From assembly GCA_017619815.1 (NCBI GenBank), contig JAFZRR010000017.1, positions 36,477 to 100,476 of the forward strand: DNA of 64,000 bases, written 5' to 3'. Both the position numbers and the translations under genes were made by a program. Of the stretch, positions 17,124-25,937 are shown in pieces. Origin of the DNA: Bacilli bacterium. GTDB taxonomy: Bacteria > Bacillota_I > Bacilli_A > RFN20 > CAG-826. Position 1 is the stretch's first letter; every line of letters begins with the position of its first letter. The notes below the pieces were generated by a model, which saw nothing but the letters and a program-made list of their open reading frames with translations, was not told where the DNA came from and ran no database searches.

Positions 17124-18959
17124 ATGGAAATTCGTAACATTGCAATCATCGCCCACGTAGATCATGGGAAGACCACACTAGTAGACCAATTATTAAAATC
17201 CTCTGGTGCTTTTAGAGATAACGAAGAAGTTGCTAACAGAGTTATGGATAGCAACGACATTGAAAGAGAAAGAGGAATTACTATTTTAGCAAAAACCACA
17301 TCTTTAATGTTTAATGGTACTAAAATTAATATTTTAGATACTCCAGGGCACGCTGACTTCGGCGGCGAAGTTGAAAGAATCATGAACATGGTTGATGGAT
17401 GTCTTTTATTAGTTGATGCTTTTGAAGGAACAATGCCTCAAACAAGATTCGTTTTAAAGAAAGCATTAGAAGCTCACATCAAGCCAATTGTGGTCATAAA
17501 TAAAATCGACAGAGCAAACATCGACATCGCAAAAACAATGGATGAAGTATTAACCTTATTTATTGAATTAGGCGCACCTGATGAATTCTTAGATTTTAAA
17601 GTTGTTTACACATCCGCATTACAAGGCACCTCATCAAAGGATCCAGATGTCAGTACACAAAAACCAGGCATGGATGCTGTGTTACAAATGATTGTCGATG
17701 AAATTCCTGCTCCAAAAGCAGATATTAACAAACCATTGCAATTACAAGTTTCCTTATTGGATTATAATGATTTCGTCGGAAGAATTGGTGTTGGTACCGT
17801 TAAAAACGGTAAAATCCGTGTTAATGATACTGTAACAGTCGCTAGATTAGATGGTTCTACCAAATCATTTAAAGTCATGAAATTATTTGGTTATCAAGCT
17901 ACAAGAAGAGTGGAAATTGAAGAAGCTGTTGCTGGTGAAATTTGTGCAGTTGCAGGTCTTCCAGATATCAACGTTGGTGAGACAATTTGCTATCCAGATC
18001 ATGTTGAAGCATTGCCAAAGATTCACTTAGATGAACCTACACTACAAATGACTTTCGGAACTAACACTTCTCCATTCGCCGGAAGAGAAGGAAAATTACT
18101 CACTGCCCGTAAGATTGAAGAGCGTTTATTTAGAGAAACTCAAAAGGATGTTGCTTTAAAAGTTCAAAGAGTTCCTAACACTGAAACATGGATGGTTTCT
18201 GGTAGAGGCGAATTACATTTAGGCATTCTTATTGAAAATATGCGTCGTGAAGGATTTGAATTAGAAGTTTCAAAACCAAAAGTCATCATCAAAGAAATTG
18301 ATGGTGTCAAATATGAACCATATGAGGATTTAGATATTGATGTCCCAAATGATTTTGTTGGCGATATTATGACTTCTTTAGGTGATAGAGATGCAGAAAT
18401 GATCAATATGGACGTTAAAGAAGCTACAACAAAGTTGTCTTATGTTATTCCTTCTAGAGGTTTATTGGGTTATATCACCAATTTTATGACCTTAACAAAG
18501 GGCTACGGCATTATTTCTCACGTATTCAAGGAATATAGACCTATGGTGGCATTAAGTCTCGGAGAACGTCCATTAGGCGTGCTTGTGGCCACAGAAGCGG
18601 GCACAGCCACACCTTACGCAATTGAACACGTTGAAGAAAGAGGAACTATGTTCATCGAACCTGGTACTGAAGTATATGAAGGTATGATTATCGGTGAAAA
18701 TAGATATGATATCGATTTAGCAGTTAACTGCGTCTTGAAAAAAGCTCTCACAAATATGAGAAGCGCGAACAAGGACACCACTGTTGTTCTAAAATCGCCA
18801 AGAAGAATGTCTTTGGAAGCATGTCTTGATTACATTAATTCCGATGAATTAGTGGAAATCACTCCTTCTACATACAGAATGAGAAAGAAGATTCTTAACA
18901 CTGTTGATAGAAAGAAATACGATGCTCACCAAAAAGCATTAGAAAAAGGTGAAGAATAA
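17124..18959 (+). CDS. typA: Ribosome-associated GTPase TypA/BipA
   Basis: TypA is an EF-G-like translational GTPase that helps 50S assembly and stress adaptation. The 611-residue protein has G1 AHVDHGKTT, switch I with RGIT, DTPGHADFGG and NKIDR, then EF-G domains II, III and V and the TypA C-terminal domain (PSRGLLGYITNF). GGAGG lies eight bases upstream. It points toward oriC, against the replication direction expected for this arm. A terminator follows. Confidence 0.97.
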   Translation: MEIRNIAIIAHVDHGKTTLVDQLLKSSGAFRDNEEVANRVMDSNDIERERGITILAKTTSLMFNGTKINILDTPGHADFGGEVERIMNMVDGCLLLVDAFEGTMPQTRFVLKKALEAHIKPIVVINKIDRANIDIAKTMDEVLTLFIELGAPDEFLDFKVVYTSALQGTSSKDPDVSTQKPGMDAVLQMIVDEIPAPKADINKPLQLQVSLLDYNDFVGRIGVGTVKNGKIRVNDTVTVARLDGSTKSFKVMKLFGYQATRRVEIEEAVAGEICAVAGLPDINVGETICYPDHVEALPKIHLDEPTLQMTFGTNTSPFAGREGKLLTARKIEERLFRETQKDVALKVQRVPNTETWMVSGRGELHLGILIENMRREGFELEVSKPKVIIKEIDGVKYEPYEDLDIDVPNDFVGDIMTSLGDRDAEMINMDVKEATTKLSYVIPSRGLLGYITNFMTLTKGYGIISHVFKEYRPMVALSLGERPLGVLVATEAGTATPYAIEHVEERGTMFIEPGTEVYEGMIIGENRYDIDLAVNCVLKKALTNMRSANKDTTVVLKSPRRMSLEACLDYINSDELVEITPSTYRMRKKILNTVDRKKYDAHQKALEKGEE

Positions 18960-18961
18960 AA

Positions 18962-18987
18962 AAAAGAGGCAATGCCTCTTTTATTTT
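18962..18987. terminator. Bidirectional terminator between typA and the RCK protein
   Basis: Nine-pair stem AAAAGAGGC/GCCTCTTTT (18962-18970, 18974-18982) with an AAT loop. T-rich DNA follows on the plus strand and an A-run precedes it, so it can end both convergent genes. Confidence 0.85.
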
Positions 18988-19994
18988 TGGCTATTATTGA
19001 ATAAGTGTTTGATATTTTGATATGGACCAAAGCATGTGATTCTATCACCATCTTGAATAATTGTGTCTTTATCGGCAAAGAGATATGAATCTTTTCTTTT
19101 GATAACCACGATTGTGATGCTATAGCGATCACTCAAGTGTGCATCTTTTAGTGGGACACCTTCTAATTCCTTTGGAACTTCTTCAGTTTCAATTTCCATC
19201 AAGACATTTGCGCCATAGTTATTCAATAAGTTGATGTCGTTGGTTTTGTTAACAACAAAGGTTTTCTTATTCTTATCAAGGCTATCAATAAATGCCGCTT
19301 TAATATCTCTAGTTGATCCATAAATAACAAGGATGTCTCTCTTGTTAAACATTGTGTCTTTGGTAACTTCGAGAATTCTTTTGCCTCTCTTAATAGAAAG
19401 CACATTGATGAAATATTTCTTAGTAAGTTCCATTTCGTTCAATGTTTTTTCTTGAGCAAATTCAGGAATATTATTCAAGACAACTTCCGCAATTGCGTTT
19501 TTACCATATAGGTCTAAAACTGTAATAATATTGGAGTTTTTCTTCTTTGAAGAAGTATTGATAGCAATCTTTTCTAATAAAGCTTGGAAACGACGATTAA
19601 TAGGTGGAATCTTGATAAATAAAACAAGAAGGAATAAACCAAGGGATGCATAGAACACAATGAAGTACCAAAGCTTTGTGCTTAAAACATTTTCGTTGGT
19701 TTGGATGGTAGCAATGGAAATTAACACGTTGGTTAACAAACCCATAAAGACCACAGAGAAGATATGACCTGTATACATACAGACAATAGCAATTTTTCTT
19801 CTTCTTTCATCATCAACGATGATTTCGCTTTCGTTTGTGGTAAAACCTGATCCAGTAAATAATGACGCAACTTGGAATTTAATTTTATTTGTCGCTAAAC
19901 CTGTCAACTTAAAGGCCACACAAAAGGCTTCAATCGTAAATAAATAGACTGAGACGACTGCTAAAATTAAAGCGACAGCAAACCAAATGTTCAT
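18981..19994 (-). CDS. Membrane protein with Trk-like pore motif and two RCK_C domains
   Basis: The 337-residue protein has a first membrane helix (residues 3-28), then FQVASLFTGSGFTTNESE (40-57), which resembles the P-loop and filter of Trk/Ktr potassium transporters. Two more helices follow (about 68-94 and 107-129). The C-terminal half contains two copies of the RCK_C (TrkA-C) regulatory domain (about 185-235 and 270-335), each with a 'RD/GD-x-I' strand (KRDILVIYG and DGDRITCFG). RCK_C domains bind ligands such as cyclic di-AMP. It is likely a regulated cation transporter or channel subunit. It starts two bases after the RluA-like stop. The transport function is inferred. Confidence 0.7.
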   Translation of the reverse strand: MNIWFAVALILAVVSVYLFTIEAFCVAFKLTGLATNKIKFQVASLFTGSGFTTNESEIIVDDERRRKIAIVCMYTGHIFSVVFMGLLTNVLISIATIQTNENVLSTKLWYFIVFYASLGLFLLVLFIKIPPINRRFQALLEKIAINTSSKKKNSNIITVLDLYGKNAIAEVVLNNIPEFAQEKTLNEMELTKKYFINVLSIKRGKRILEVTKDTMFNKRDILVIYGSTRDIKAAFIDSLDKNKKTFVVNKTNDINLLNNYGANVLMEIETEEVPKELEGVPLKDAHLSDRYSITIVVIKRKDSYLFADKDTIIQDGDRITCFGPYQNIKHLFNNSQK

Positions 19995-19996
19995 AT

Positions 19997-20962
19997 CTAC
20001 TTCTTAGAAACCTTTCTTTTATTATTCTTACATACTGTAAAATTTCCCGCCATACAAGATTCAAATTCTTTTGGCATTGGGGCCTTGAATTTCAATAATT
20101 TTCCAGTAAATGGGTGAATTATATCAAGCTCATAAGCATGTAAGCCTAGGCGTTTGATCGGGTTGGATGGTTCTCCGTATTTATCATCACCAATGATGAA
20201 ATGACCAAGATCGCCAAAGTGAACACGGATTTGGTTCTTCCTACCAGTTTTAATATCGACATCCGCCAATGAATATTGGCCATTCTCTTGAATTATTTTG
20301 TAGTTAGTAATAGCGAGTTGCCCATCGCCTTTCTTCTTTGAAGAATACATCATATTTTGAGAGTTCTTTTTCAAATATGATTTGATTGTTCCCTCTTTGA
20401 TTTCTAAGGTTCCTTCAACGATGGCGTAGTAGCCACGTTTTTTAACCAGATTATTCCAATTGTCACCATCAGTAAGTGCTTTTGCTATTCTATCGTTTTT
20501 AGCAAACATCAAAACACCAGATGTATCTTCATCTAATCTATGAACAATAAATGCTCTATTGTGTTTATCTTTTTGCTGCAAATAATCATTTACCATTCTA
20601 AAAGCAGTTGATCCTTTTTCGTTATCTGAAGGAACAGATAAAAGCTTACTAGGTTTATTAATAACGATTAAATCGTTATCTTCAAAAATTATAGGTAAGT
20701 TTGATCTTGTTTTCTTTCTAATTGGGCTACTAGAAATAATCACAGTGTCACCAGGGAATAATTTGAAATTGAATTGTGTTACTGGTGCTCCATCAATACT
20801 AACTCTATGTGAGCCTAATAAAGACTTCACTGAGTTTCTAGATTGATCTTTAAAAGTCATGAGTAAAAACTCAAGTAATTCACATGGGTGTTTAACAACA
20901 AATTGCTTGAGGTTCTTATAATCCTTTGATGGTCTTGTATCACGAGCTTTATTCTTGTTCAT
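19997..20962 (-). CDS. RluA-family pseudouridine synthase
   Basis: RluA-family enzymes isomerise uridines in rRNA or tRNA. The 321-residue protein has an N-terminal S4-like RNA-binding segment (NSVKSLLGSHRVSIDG) and a catalytic core with the HRLDEDTSGVLMFAK motif, whose Asp is the nucleophile, then KTGRKNQIRVHF. Paralogue identity (RluD, RluC or other) cannot be set from the sequence alone. It overlaps the RimK-like gene by 14 bases and is followed by the RCK protein, forming a three-gene operon. Confidence 0.93.
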   Translation of the reverse strand: MNKNKARDTRPSKDYKNLKQFVVKHPCELLEFLLMTFKDQSRNSVKSLLGSHRVSIDGAPVTQFNFKLFPGDTVIISSSPIRKKTRSNLPIIFEDNDLIVINKPSKLLSVPSDNEKGSTAFRMVNDYLQQKDKHNRAFIVHRLDEDTSGVLMFAKNDRIAKALTDGDNWNNLVKKRGYYAIVEGTLEIKEGTIKSYLKKNSQNMMYSSKKKGDGQLAITNYKIIQENGQYSLADVDIKTGRKNQIRVHFGDLGHFIIGDDKYGEPSNPIKRLGLHAYELDIIHPFTGKLLKFKAPMPKEFESCMAGNFTVCKNNKRKVSKK

Positions 20963-21830
20963 GTTTCACCTTTTTAATAATCATATCAGCATAAGCTGAA
21001 GCAACATTTAATCCAGTGACCTTTTCAAATTCTTCAAAGAAAGCATTAGAATTGATTTCGCATAAGATTGGATTGTCATCTTCATACACTAATAAATCGA
21101 TACCAGCGTATTCGATATGTAATTTATTAGCGATTTCCTGTGCAAATCCTTCATATTTAGCGGGATTTTCAAGCTTTTTGCTACTTGCTTCATCACCAAA
21201 ATTGCTTCTGAAGTCATATTTGTTCTTTCTAATGAATGAACCAAATACTTTTCCGTCAATAATAAGTACCCTAATTGATTTACCGAAACTGGTTTTCACA
21301 TACTCTTGGAAAATAATAGGGTTACGAGCAATTTCGGAATATAACTTAACTAGTTCTTCTTTGGTATCAACGAGATACACACCTTCGCCTAAAGAACCAT
21401 AAACTTTTTTAACCACCATTGGTAATCCAAGTTCTTCAACTACACTATCTAAGAAGCGATAATTGGATTCTTGAAGATCTGTATACACAAGTGGCCCTGC
21501 AATTGTTTTTGGCATTCTGATTCCTTCGTTTGCGCAGGCAATAAAGGTTAGCATTTTATCATCACAAAGTTTAATGAAATCAGCTCTATTGAAAAGTCTA
21601 AATCCTGCTTTTTCAAGCAATCTTGCGAGATAGATATCTTTATCAAGATATAAAACAAAATCTGCAGCAGGCAAATTAATCTTGATTTCATTGTTTTTGA
21701 TTTCAGCTAATGTGCCGTCATTAACAAAAACTTCAAGACTAACACCCTTCTTTTGGAATTCGGTTTTAAATCTTTCAATCTTGTATTGGTTGTGTCCAAT
21801 GGTTTGGTTAACAATAATAATTCCATTCAT
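20949..21830 (-). CDS. RimK-like ATP-grasp ligase
   Basis: ATP-grasp enzymes of the RimK type join an amino acid to a carboxylate through an acyl-phosphate. The 293-residue protein has an N-terminal Rossmann-like half, the substrate clamp VVKKVYGSLGEGVYLV, the conserved FQEYVKTSFGKSIRVL and the metal-binding end CEINSNAFFEEFE. Its substrate could be ribosomal protein S6, F420 or a peptide, and I cannot tell which. There is no standard RBS: AGGT abuts the ATG, and TATGAT lies eight bases upstream, suggesting a nearly leaderless mRNA. It heads the operon with the RluA-like and RCK genes. Confidence 0.85.
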   Translation of the reverse strand: MNGIIIVNQTIGHNQYKIERFKTEFQKKGVSLEVFVNDGTLAEIKNNEIKINLPAADFVLYLDKDIYLARLLEKAGFRLFNRADFIKLCDDKMLTFIACANEGIRMPKTIAGPLVYTDLQESNYRFLDSVVEELGLPMVVKKVYGSLGEGVYLVDTKEELVKLYSEIARNPIIFQEYVKTSFGKSIRVLIIDGKVFGSFIRKNKYDFRSNFGDEASSKKLENPAKYEGFAQEIANKLHIEYAGIDLLVYEDDNPILCEINSNAFFEEFEKVTGLNVASAYADMIIKKVKHEQE

Positions 21831-21852
21831 ACCTAATTATCATAAAAAGAAT

Positions 21853-21871
21853 ATAGTGGAATTACCACTAT
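21853..21871 (-). terminator. Second hairpin between degV and the RimK-like gene
   Basis: Seven-pair inverted repeat ATAGTGG/CCACTAT (21853-21859, 21865-21871) with T-rich DNA on the minus-strand 3' side. It is a second terminator after degV or a site overlapping the promoter of the RimK-like gene. Confidence 0.5.
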
Positions 21872-21883
21872 TAAAATAATAAA

Positions 21884-21909
21884 AAGGAGCAATTATATTT
21901 TTGCTCCTT
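21884..21909 (-). terminator. degV terminator
   Basis: Perfect nine-pair stem AAGGAGCAA/TTGCTCCTT (21884-21892, 21901-21909) with an eight-base loop, followed on the minus strand by TTTATTATTTT. Confidence 0.85.
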
Positions 21910-21917
21910 GTCTTTTT

Positions 21918-22814
21918 TTATTTTCCGTCGCCTTCGTAACGGGTGACTTCTTTACCTAAACAATAGACAGCAATGACGCCTGGGCCACATGTTGTTCCAA
22001 CAATAGGACCAATCCAAGTAATTCTTGGTTCGATGTCCAATTCTGCTTTAAGTTTTTCTGCAATGAATTCAGCTCGTTCTTGTGCCATGCCTTGGCCAAT
22101 AATAACTTCAGCACCTTTTTCTTTTATGTAGGCATCTTTGATTCCTGAAATTAATTCCTCTAATGAATTCTTTGTGCCTTTTGCTTTCTTAATAACAAAG
22201 TTATTACCTAAAGCATCACTAATGAAGATTGGTTTAACACCCATAATATTTCCAAAGAAAGCTTTAGCGCCTTTAATACGGCCCGCATTCTTTAGGTATG
22301 TGAGCGTGTCAACTGTTGCGAAGAAGTTGAAACAAAGTTTATTTTCTTCAACCCAATTTGCCACTTCATCAACGCTCTTACCTGCTTTTCTCATCTTTGC
22401 AGCTTCCATAGCAATTAAGCCTTCGCTGCAACTAGCATTTAAGCTATCAATTGCATAGATTTTGCGATCAGGGAATTCTTCAAGTAATTGTGGTTTGACT
22501 AATGTTTCACATGTACTTACTGAACCTGATAATTTGCTTGAACAAGCAATGTAGATAATATCGTAACCATCTTTTAATGCTGGACGGAATTTCTCAAGAA
22601 ATTCAGGAACGGAAACTTGTGTTGTTTTAACATGTCTTCCTTCTTTTAACCATCCATAGAATTCTTCTGGTTTATAATCAACCCAGTCTAAATCTGCACG
22701 TTTTTCTTCTCCATCCACTACAACCCCCATGTAGACATATTCAATGTCATATTGTTTGCGGATTTCTGTGCTTAAGTCACTGCATGAATCAGTGAATATT
22801 TTAAATTTCGCCAT
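21918..22814 (-). CDS. degV: DegV-family fatty-acid-binding protein
   Basis: DegV/FakB proteins hold a fatty acid while FakA phosphorylates it, feeding phospholipid synthesis with exogenous lipid. The 298-residue protein has the family opening IFTDSCSDLS, the CSSKLSGS motif and the C-terminal IGPIVGTTCGPGVIAVY. AAGGAG is eight bases upstream. A candidate promoter and a 14-bp palindrome precede it. FakA is not in the window. Confidence 0.9.
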   Translation of the reverse strand: MAKFKIFTDSCSDLSTEIRKQYDIEYVYMGVVVDGEEKRADLDWVDYKPEEFYGWLKEGRHVKTTQVSVPEFLEKFRPALKDGYDIIYIACSSKLSGSVSTCETLVKPQLLEEFPDRKIYAIDSLNASCSEGLIAMEAAKMRKAGKSVDEVANWVEENKLCFNFFATVDTLTYLKNAGRIKGAKAFFGNIMGVKPIFISDALGNNFVIKKAKGTKNSLEELISGIKDAYIKEKGAEVIIGQGMAQERAEFIAEKLKAELDIEPRITWIGPIVGTTCGPGVIAVYCLGKEVTRYEGDGK

Positions 22815-22875
22815 GAGTAATACTCCTTATCTGCACTTATCATCCTTAAAATAGGACGATAATGCTATATATTTT

Positions 22876-22908
22876 ATAGTTTTTGTTACAGTTGTAAACA
22901 ATTGTTTA
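22876..22908 (-). promoter_or_regulatory. degV promoter with palindrome
   Basis: On the minus strand TTGTTT, a 17-base spacer and TATAAA form a candidate promoter. The perfect palindrome TAAACAATTGTTTA (22895-22908) overlaps the -35, as an operator would. Confidence 0.45.
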
Positions 22909-22910
22909 TA

Positions 22911-22935
22911 AATAAAAGATGGTTATGCACCATCT
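22911..22935 (-). terminator. Terminator of the FGGY / ATP-grasp / peptide operon
   Basis: Six-pair stem AGATGG/CCATCT (22917-22922, 22930-22935) with a loop containing the stop codon of the 47-residue ORF, then TTTTATTT on the minus strand. Confidence 0.65.
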
Positions 22936-23066
22936 ATATGTCTATCGCAAATTGGAACATAATCTTTCTTGCGATTTTCGTGTTCTCTTTCATGGAACAT
23001 ATCGATATCTTCACCAGTTAATCGTCTGTGTCTGCGTTTTCTACGCTTTTTTAACTCTTCATCCAT
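22923..23066 (-). CDS. 47-residue basic peptide coupled to the ATP-grasp gene
   Basis: I do not recognise this gene. It begins MDEELKKRRKRRHRRLTGED and ends with a Cys/His segment (VPICDRHIDGA). The first 15 residues are strongly cationic; the rest is acidic and charged. The ATG (23066-23064) overlaps the ATP-grasp stop as TAATG, and the TAA lies in the loop of a terminator hairpin, so it is the third cistron of the operon. Coupling and the terminator argue for real translation. It might be a small nucleic-acid-binding protein, a metal-binding peptide or a substrate of the ATP-grasp enzyme; none of these is shown by the sequence. Confidence 0.65.
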   Translation of the reverse strand: MDEELKKRRKRRHRRLTGEDIDMFHEREHENRKKDYVPICDRHIDGA

Positions 23067-24262
23067 TATTTTCTGGCCTCTGAATATTCTCTAAATTCTT
23101 CTACTTCTTCTAAGGTTTTAAACTTTGCCATGAAGTAGCGATCTCCCATAGCATCAGAAAAGATTTTTGCGTATCTACCGTGGTTGCAAATTTGATTTTT
23201 ATATTTTGCTAATAATTCTTCATCGCTGTGAAGATATTCAAATTCATCTCTACGAGATGCAACAGGTGCATAGAAGTGTTCAAACTCATCTTTTTGTCTA
23301 TTTTCATCAAATGCCATGACGTCTGCATAGATTTGATAAACGTCGCTTGAATTTGCAAAGTTGATTAGGTCTGGAGTATATCCACCACCAGGTCTCATAT
23401 TGGTTTCTAGCGCCACAATATCACCTATTTCTCCTAATCCTTTTGCGGGCTTGGTTAATCTAAAAAATTCAAGGTGGAAGAATCTTTGCTTAACACCAAA
23501 AGCTTTAATGACTTTTCTGCCAATTTCTTCTAAGTCTTTAGCAGGACGAGGGAAAGTGTAATAGAACATGTCTTTCTTCTCATGAACAATATCCGCTACT
23601 GAAGGTGGGAAATAGTTTGAAGCGCAGAAAACAACTTCTGATTTGGAGTTGCAAATTCCGTCAAAGGAAACAATATCTCCACAAATAAATTGTTCGCAAA
23701 TATAGTGAATATTTTTATCACAATTATTGAAGAAAAAGTCGATGTCTGCAGGATTTTCTATCTTATATGTGCCTTCAGCGCCAACACCATGATCTGGTTT
23801 AATAAACACTGGATAATCCACTTCTTCTATGAATTTTTCAAGGTTCTCTCTATCAGAAATTAAAGTATATTTAGCTACTTTTGCTCCTGCTTTAAGATAG
23901 CCAATTTTCATAAGTGATTTATGATTGTAAAAATCAATTTCTCCACCCATTGGACCAGTAATAATGCCAAACATTTCTCTTAATTTGGCATCTTTATCTA
24001 ACCAATACTCATTGTTACTTTCTAAGTAATCAATGTGACCATATTTATCTTCAAAGTATTTAACTGCTTTAACTTCGTTATCAAAATTATCCATGTTGTA
24101 ACAAACATAGTATTCAGTTAGAGCTTCTTTAAGTTCTGGTCTTAAGTTCTCGTATGGGTCATCGCCAATACCAAGCACTCTAAAACCATTCTTTTTAAGC
24201 GCGACTACAAAACGATAAAAAGAGTCTGGAAAATGTGGAGAGATAAAAACAAAGTTTTTCAT
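23066..24262 (-). CDS. ATP-grasp domain protein, carboxylase/ligase-like
   Basis: ATP-grasp ligases activate a carboxylate with ATP. From ATG 24262 (MKNFVFISPHFPDSF) the protein is 398 residues. It has an N-terminal Rossmann-like region (VLGIGDDPYENL), the ATP clamp YPVFIKPDHGVGAEGT and the metal and ATP site HLEFF...ALETNMRPGGGYTPDL. The longer frame to 24307 overlaps the kinase gene and is rejected. The start is two bases after the FGGY kinase stop, and the 47-residue peptide is translationally coupled downstream. The substrate is unknown. Confidence 0.82.
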   Translation of the reverse strand: MKNFVFISPHFPDSFYRFVVALKKNGFRVLGIGDDPYENLRPELKEALTEYYVCYNMDNFDNEVKAVKYFEDKYGHIDYLESNNEYWLDKDAKLREMFGIITGPMGGEIDFYNHKSLMKIGYLKAGAKVAKYTLISDRENLEKFIEEVDYPVFIKPDHGVGAEGTYKIENPADIDFFFNNCDKNIHYICEQFICGDIVSFDGICNSKSEVVFCASNYFPPSVADIVHEKKDMFYYTFPRPAKDLEEIGRKVIKAFGVKQRFFHLEFFRLTKPAKGLGEIGDIVALETNMRPGGGYTPDLINFANSSDVYQIYADVMAFDENRQKDEFEHFYAPVASRRDEFEYLHSDEELLAKYKNQICNHGRYAKIFSDAMGDRYFMAKFKTLEEVEEFREYSEARK

Positions 24263-24263
24263 A

Positions 24264-25820
24264 TTAGAATTCTTTTTTATCAAATTTCTTGATGTCTTTA
24301 TAAACATCTTTTAGTTGTGGGAACATCTTTAAATAGACTTTTCTATAAAGATAATTGTATTGCTTGTGAGCAACTTGATTTGGTTGGAATGTAGAGGTTA
24401 CTCTACTCATTTTTGACATAGCCTCTTCTATGGAAGAGAAGTGACCAGCAGCAACGAATGTTGAGATGGCAGCGCCTAATGATGTGGTTTCAAATGTTTG
24501 TACTCTTGAAACTGGTAAACCAAATACATCAGATGTAATTTGGCAAATAACATCACTTTGAGATCCACCACCGGAAATCATAAGACTCTTTACTTTATGC
24601 TTTTGAGATTTTTCAATTCCTTCTAAACCTTCTCTTAATGCATAGGCAATACCTTCGATAATTGCGCGGTATAAATGTTCCATCGTATGTACATCTGAGA
24701 AACCAATAATTGCACCTTTTGCTAATGGTCTAGAGAGACCTGGACCCCAATATGGTTGTAGGACAAGTCCATCACTTCCTGGTGGGATGGTCCAGAGCTT
24801 ACTATTCAAAAGCTCTTCAACTGCCATTTCTTGAATTTTAGCTTCATTAACTAATTCAGGAGCAAACTCTCTACTAAACCATGTTAACATCCAATAACCA
24901 CGATAGATTTGGACATCCATGTTATACCAATTTGGTACAGCTGCTGGATATGCAGGTAAGAACTTTTCTGGTTCGTGATATTTTTGATTTGATACTTCAA
25001 TTGTGGATGCTGTGCCATAAGAAATAGCACCAATATCTTTAGATAAAGCACCAAGACCAACTGTTTCACACGCTTTATCGGAGCCAGTCGCATATACTTT
25101 GATTCCGTGTGGCAAACCACATTGATCAGCAATTTCATCTTTGATTTCGCCTAAGCATTCACCTGGTTGTTTTAATTCAGGAAGCATTCTGCTTGGAATT
25201 CCGAAAATTCTTCCTTTCAAAGCGCCTTCTTTGTACCATGCTCTCTTCTTGAAATTAATTGGATAATGACCAGTAACAGATGCTGCACTATCAACTAGAT
25301 TTCCAGTCAATAAGTAAGTTAAATATGTTGAGATGTTTACATACTTAAAAGTCTTATCCCAAGTTTCTGGTTCGTTTTCTTTTAACCAGTGCGCGATTGT
25401 TCTTTTTCTATTTAATTCAATAGTGTTTGTCATGCCCACTAATCGGAAAGCAAAACGATGCAAAAGTGGAAGTTTTTCTTTTGCTAATGCCATTCTTTGA
25501 TCTAACCATAAAACACATGGTCTTAATGGTTTGAGATTCTTGTCTAATTGGACAGATGTATCTCTAAATGTTGTGATTGTACAACCAACAATATTTGGGA
25601 GTAATGCTTTGGCTTTTTCCGCTAATTCTTTTAAGCATTTTAAAGCTAAATCCCAATAGAAATTAGGCTCTTGTTCAGCATAGCCTTTTTCTTTAGAAAA
25701 ATATGCTGGTTCATAATGTGCTTTAACAATTTCTTTAATGGTTCCGGTATTATCGATCAATGCTGTTCTAAGTGATTGTGTACCAAAATCTAATGTAAGT
25801 ACTAATGGATTCATTTTCAT
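24264..25820 (-). CDS. FGGY-family carbohydrate kinase
   Basis: FGGY kinases phosphorylate sugars or polyols such as xylulose, glycerol or gluconate. The 518-residue protein begins with the phosphate-1 motif LTLDFGTQSLRTALID, has LWLDQRMA near residue 110, GTASTIE and the C-terminal adenosine motif ISGGGSQSDVICQI...GLPVSR. The substrate cannot be assigned. GGCGG lies eight bases before ATG 25820. It is the first gene of an operon with the ATP-grasp and 47-residue genes and is divergent from ppdK. Confidence 0.9.
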   Translation of the reverse strand: MKMNPLVLTLDFGTQSLRTALIDNTGTIKEIVKAHYEPAYFSKEKGYAEQEPNFYWDLALKCLKELAEKAKALLPNIVGCTITTFRDTSVQLDKNLKPLRPCVLWLDQRMALAKEKLPLLHRFAFRLVGMTNTIELNRKRTIAHWLKENEPETWDKTFKYVNISTYLTYLLTGNLVDSAASVTGHYPINFKKRAWYKEGALKGRIFGIPSRMLPELKQPGECLGEIKDEIADQCGLPHGIKVYATGSDKACETVGLGALSKDIGAISYGTASTIEVSNQKYHEPEKFLPAYPAAVPNWYNMDVQIYRGYWMLTWFSREFAPELVNEAKIQEMAVEELLNSKLWTIPPGSDGLVLQPYWGPGLSRPLAKGAIIGFSDVHTMEHLYRAIIEGIAYALREGLEGIEKSQKHKVKSLMISGGGSQSDVICQITSDVFGLPVSRVQTFETTSLGAAISTFVAAGHFSSIEEAMSKMSRVTSTFQPNQVAHKQYNYLYRKVYLKMFPQLKDVYKDIKKFDKKEF

Positions 25821-25892
25821 AATTTTTACCGCCGACTATATTGTATAACATTTCATTTTTTGTGAAAAACAATACAACTCAATTAACGCGTG

Positions 25893-25937
25893 TGCTACGA
25901 TTATTATGCAAGTGTGAGCGATATATGTGCTCTACAC
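25893..25937 (+). promoter_or_regulatory. ppdK extended -10 and leader hairpin
   Basis: TGC plus TACGAT (25893-25901) forms an extended -10. The short leader contains a hairpin, GTGTGAGC (25912-25919) with GCTCTACAC (25929-25937), eight pairs with one bulged A, ending 13 bases before the AGGAGG RBS. Confidence 0.45.

Noticed and set aside
17021..17149. N-terminal extension of the yfhO-like gene
   Set aside because: It would overlap the typA start and contains no family sequence; ATG 17020 fits better.
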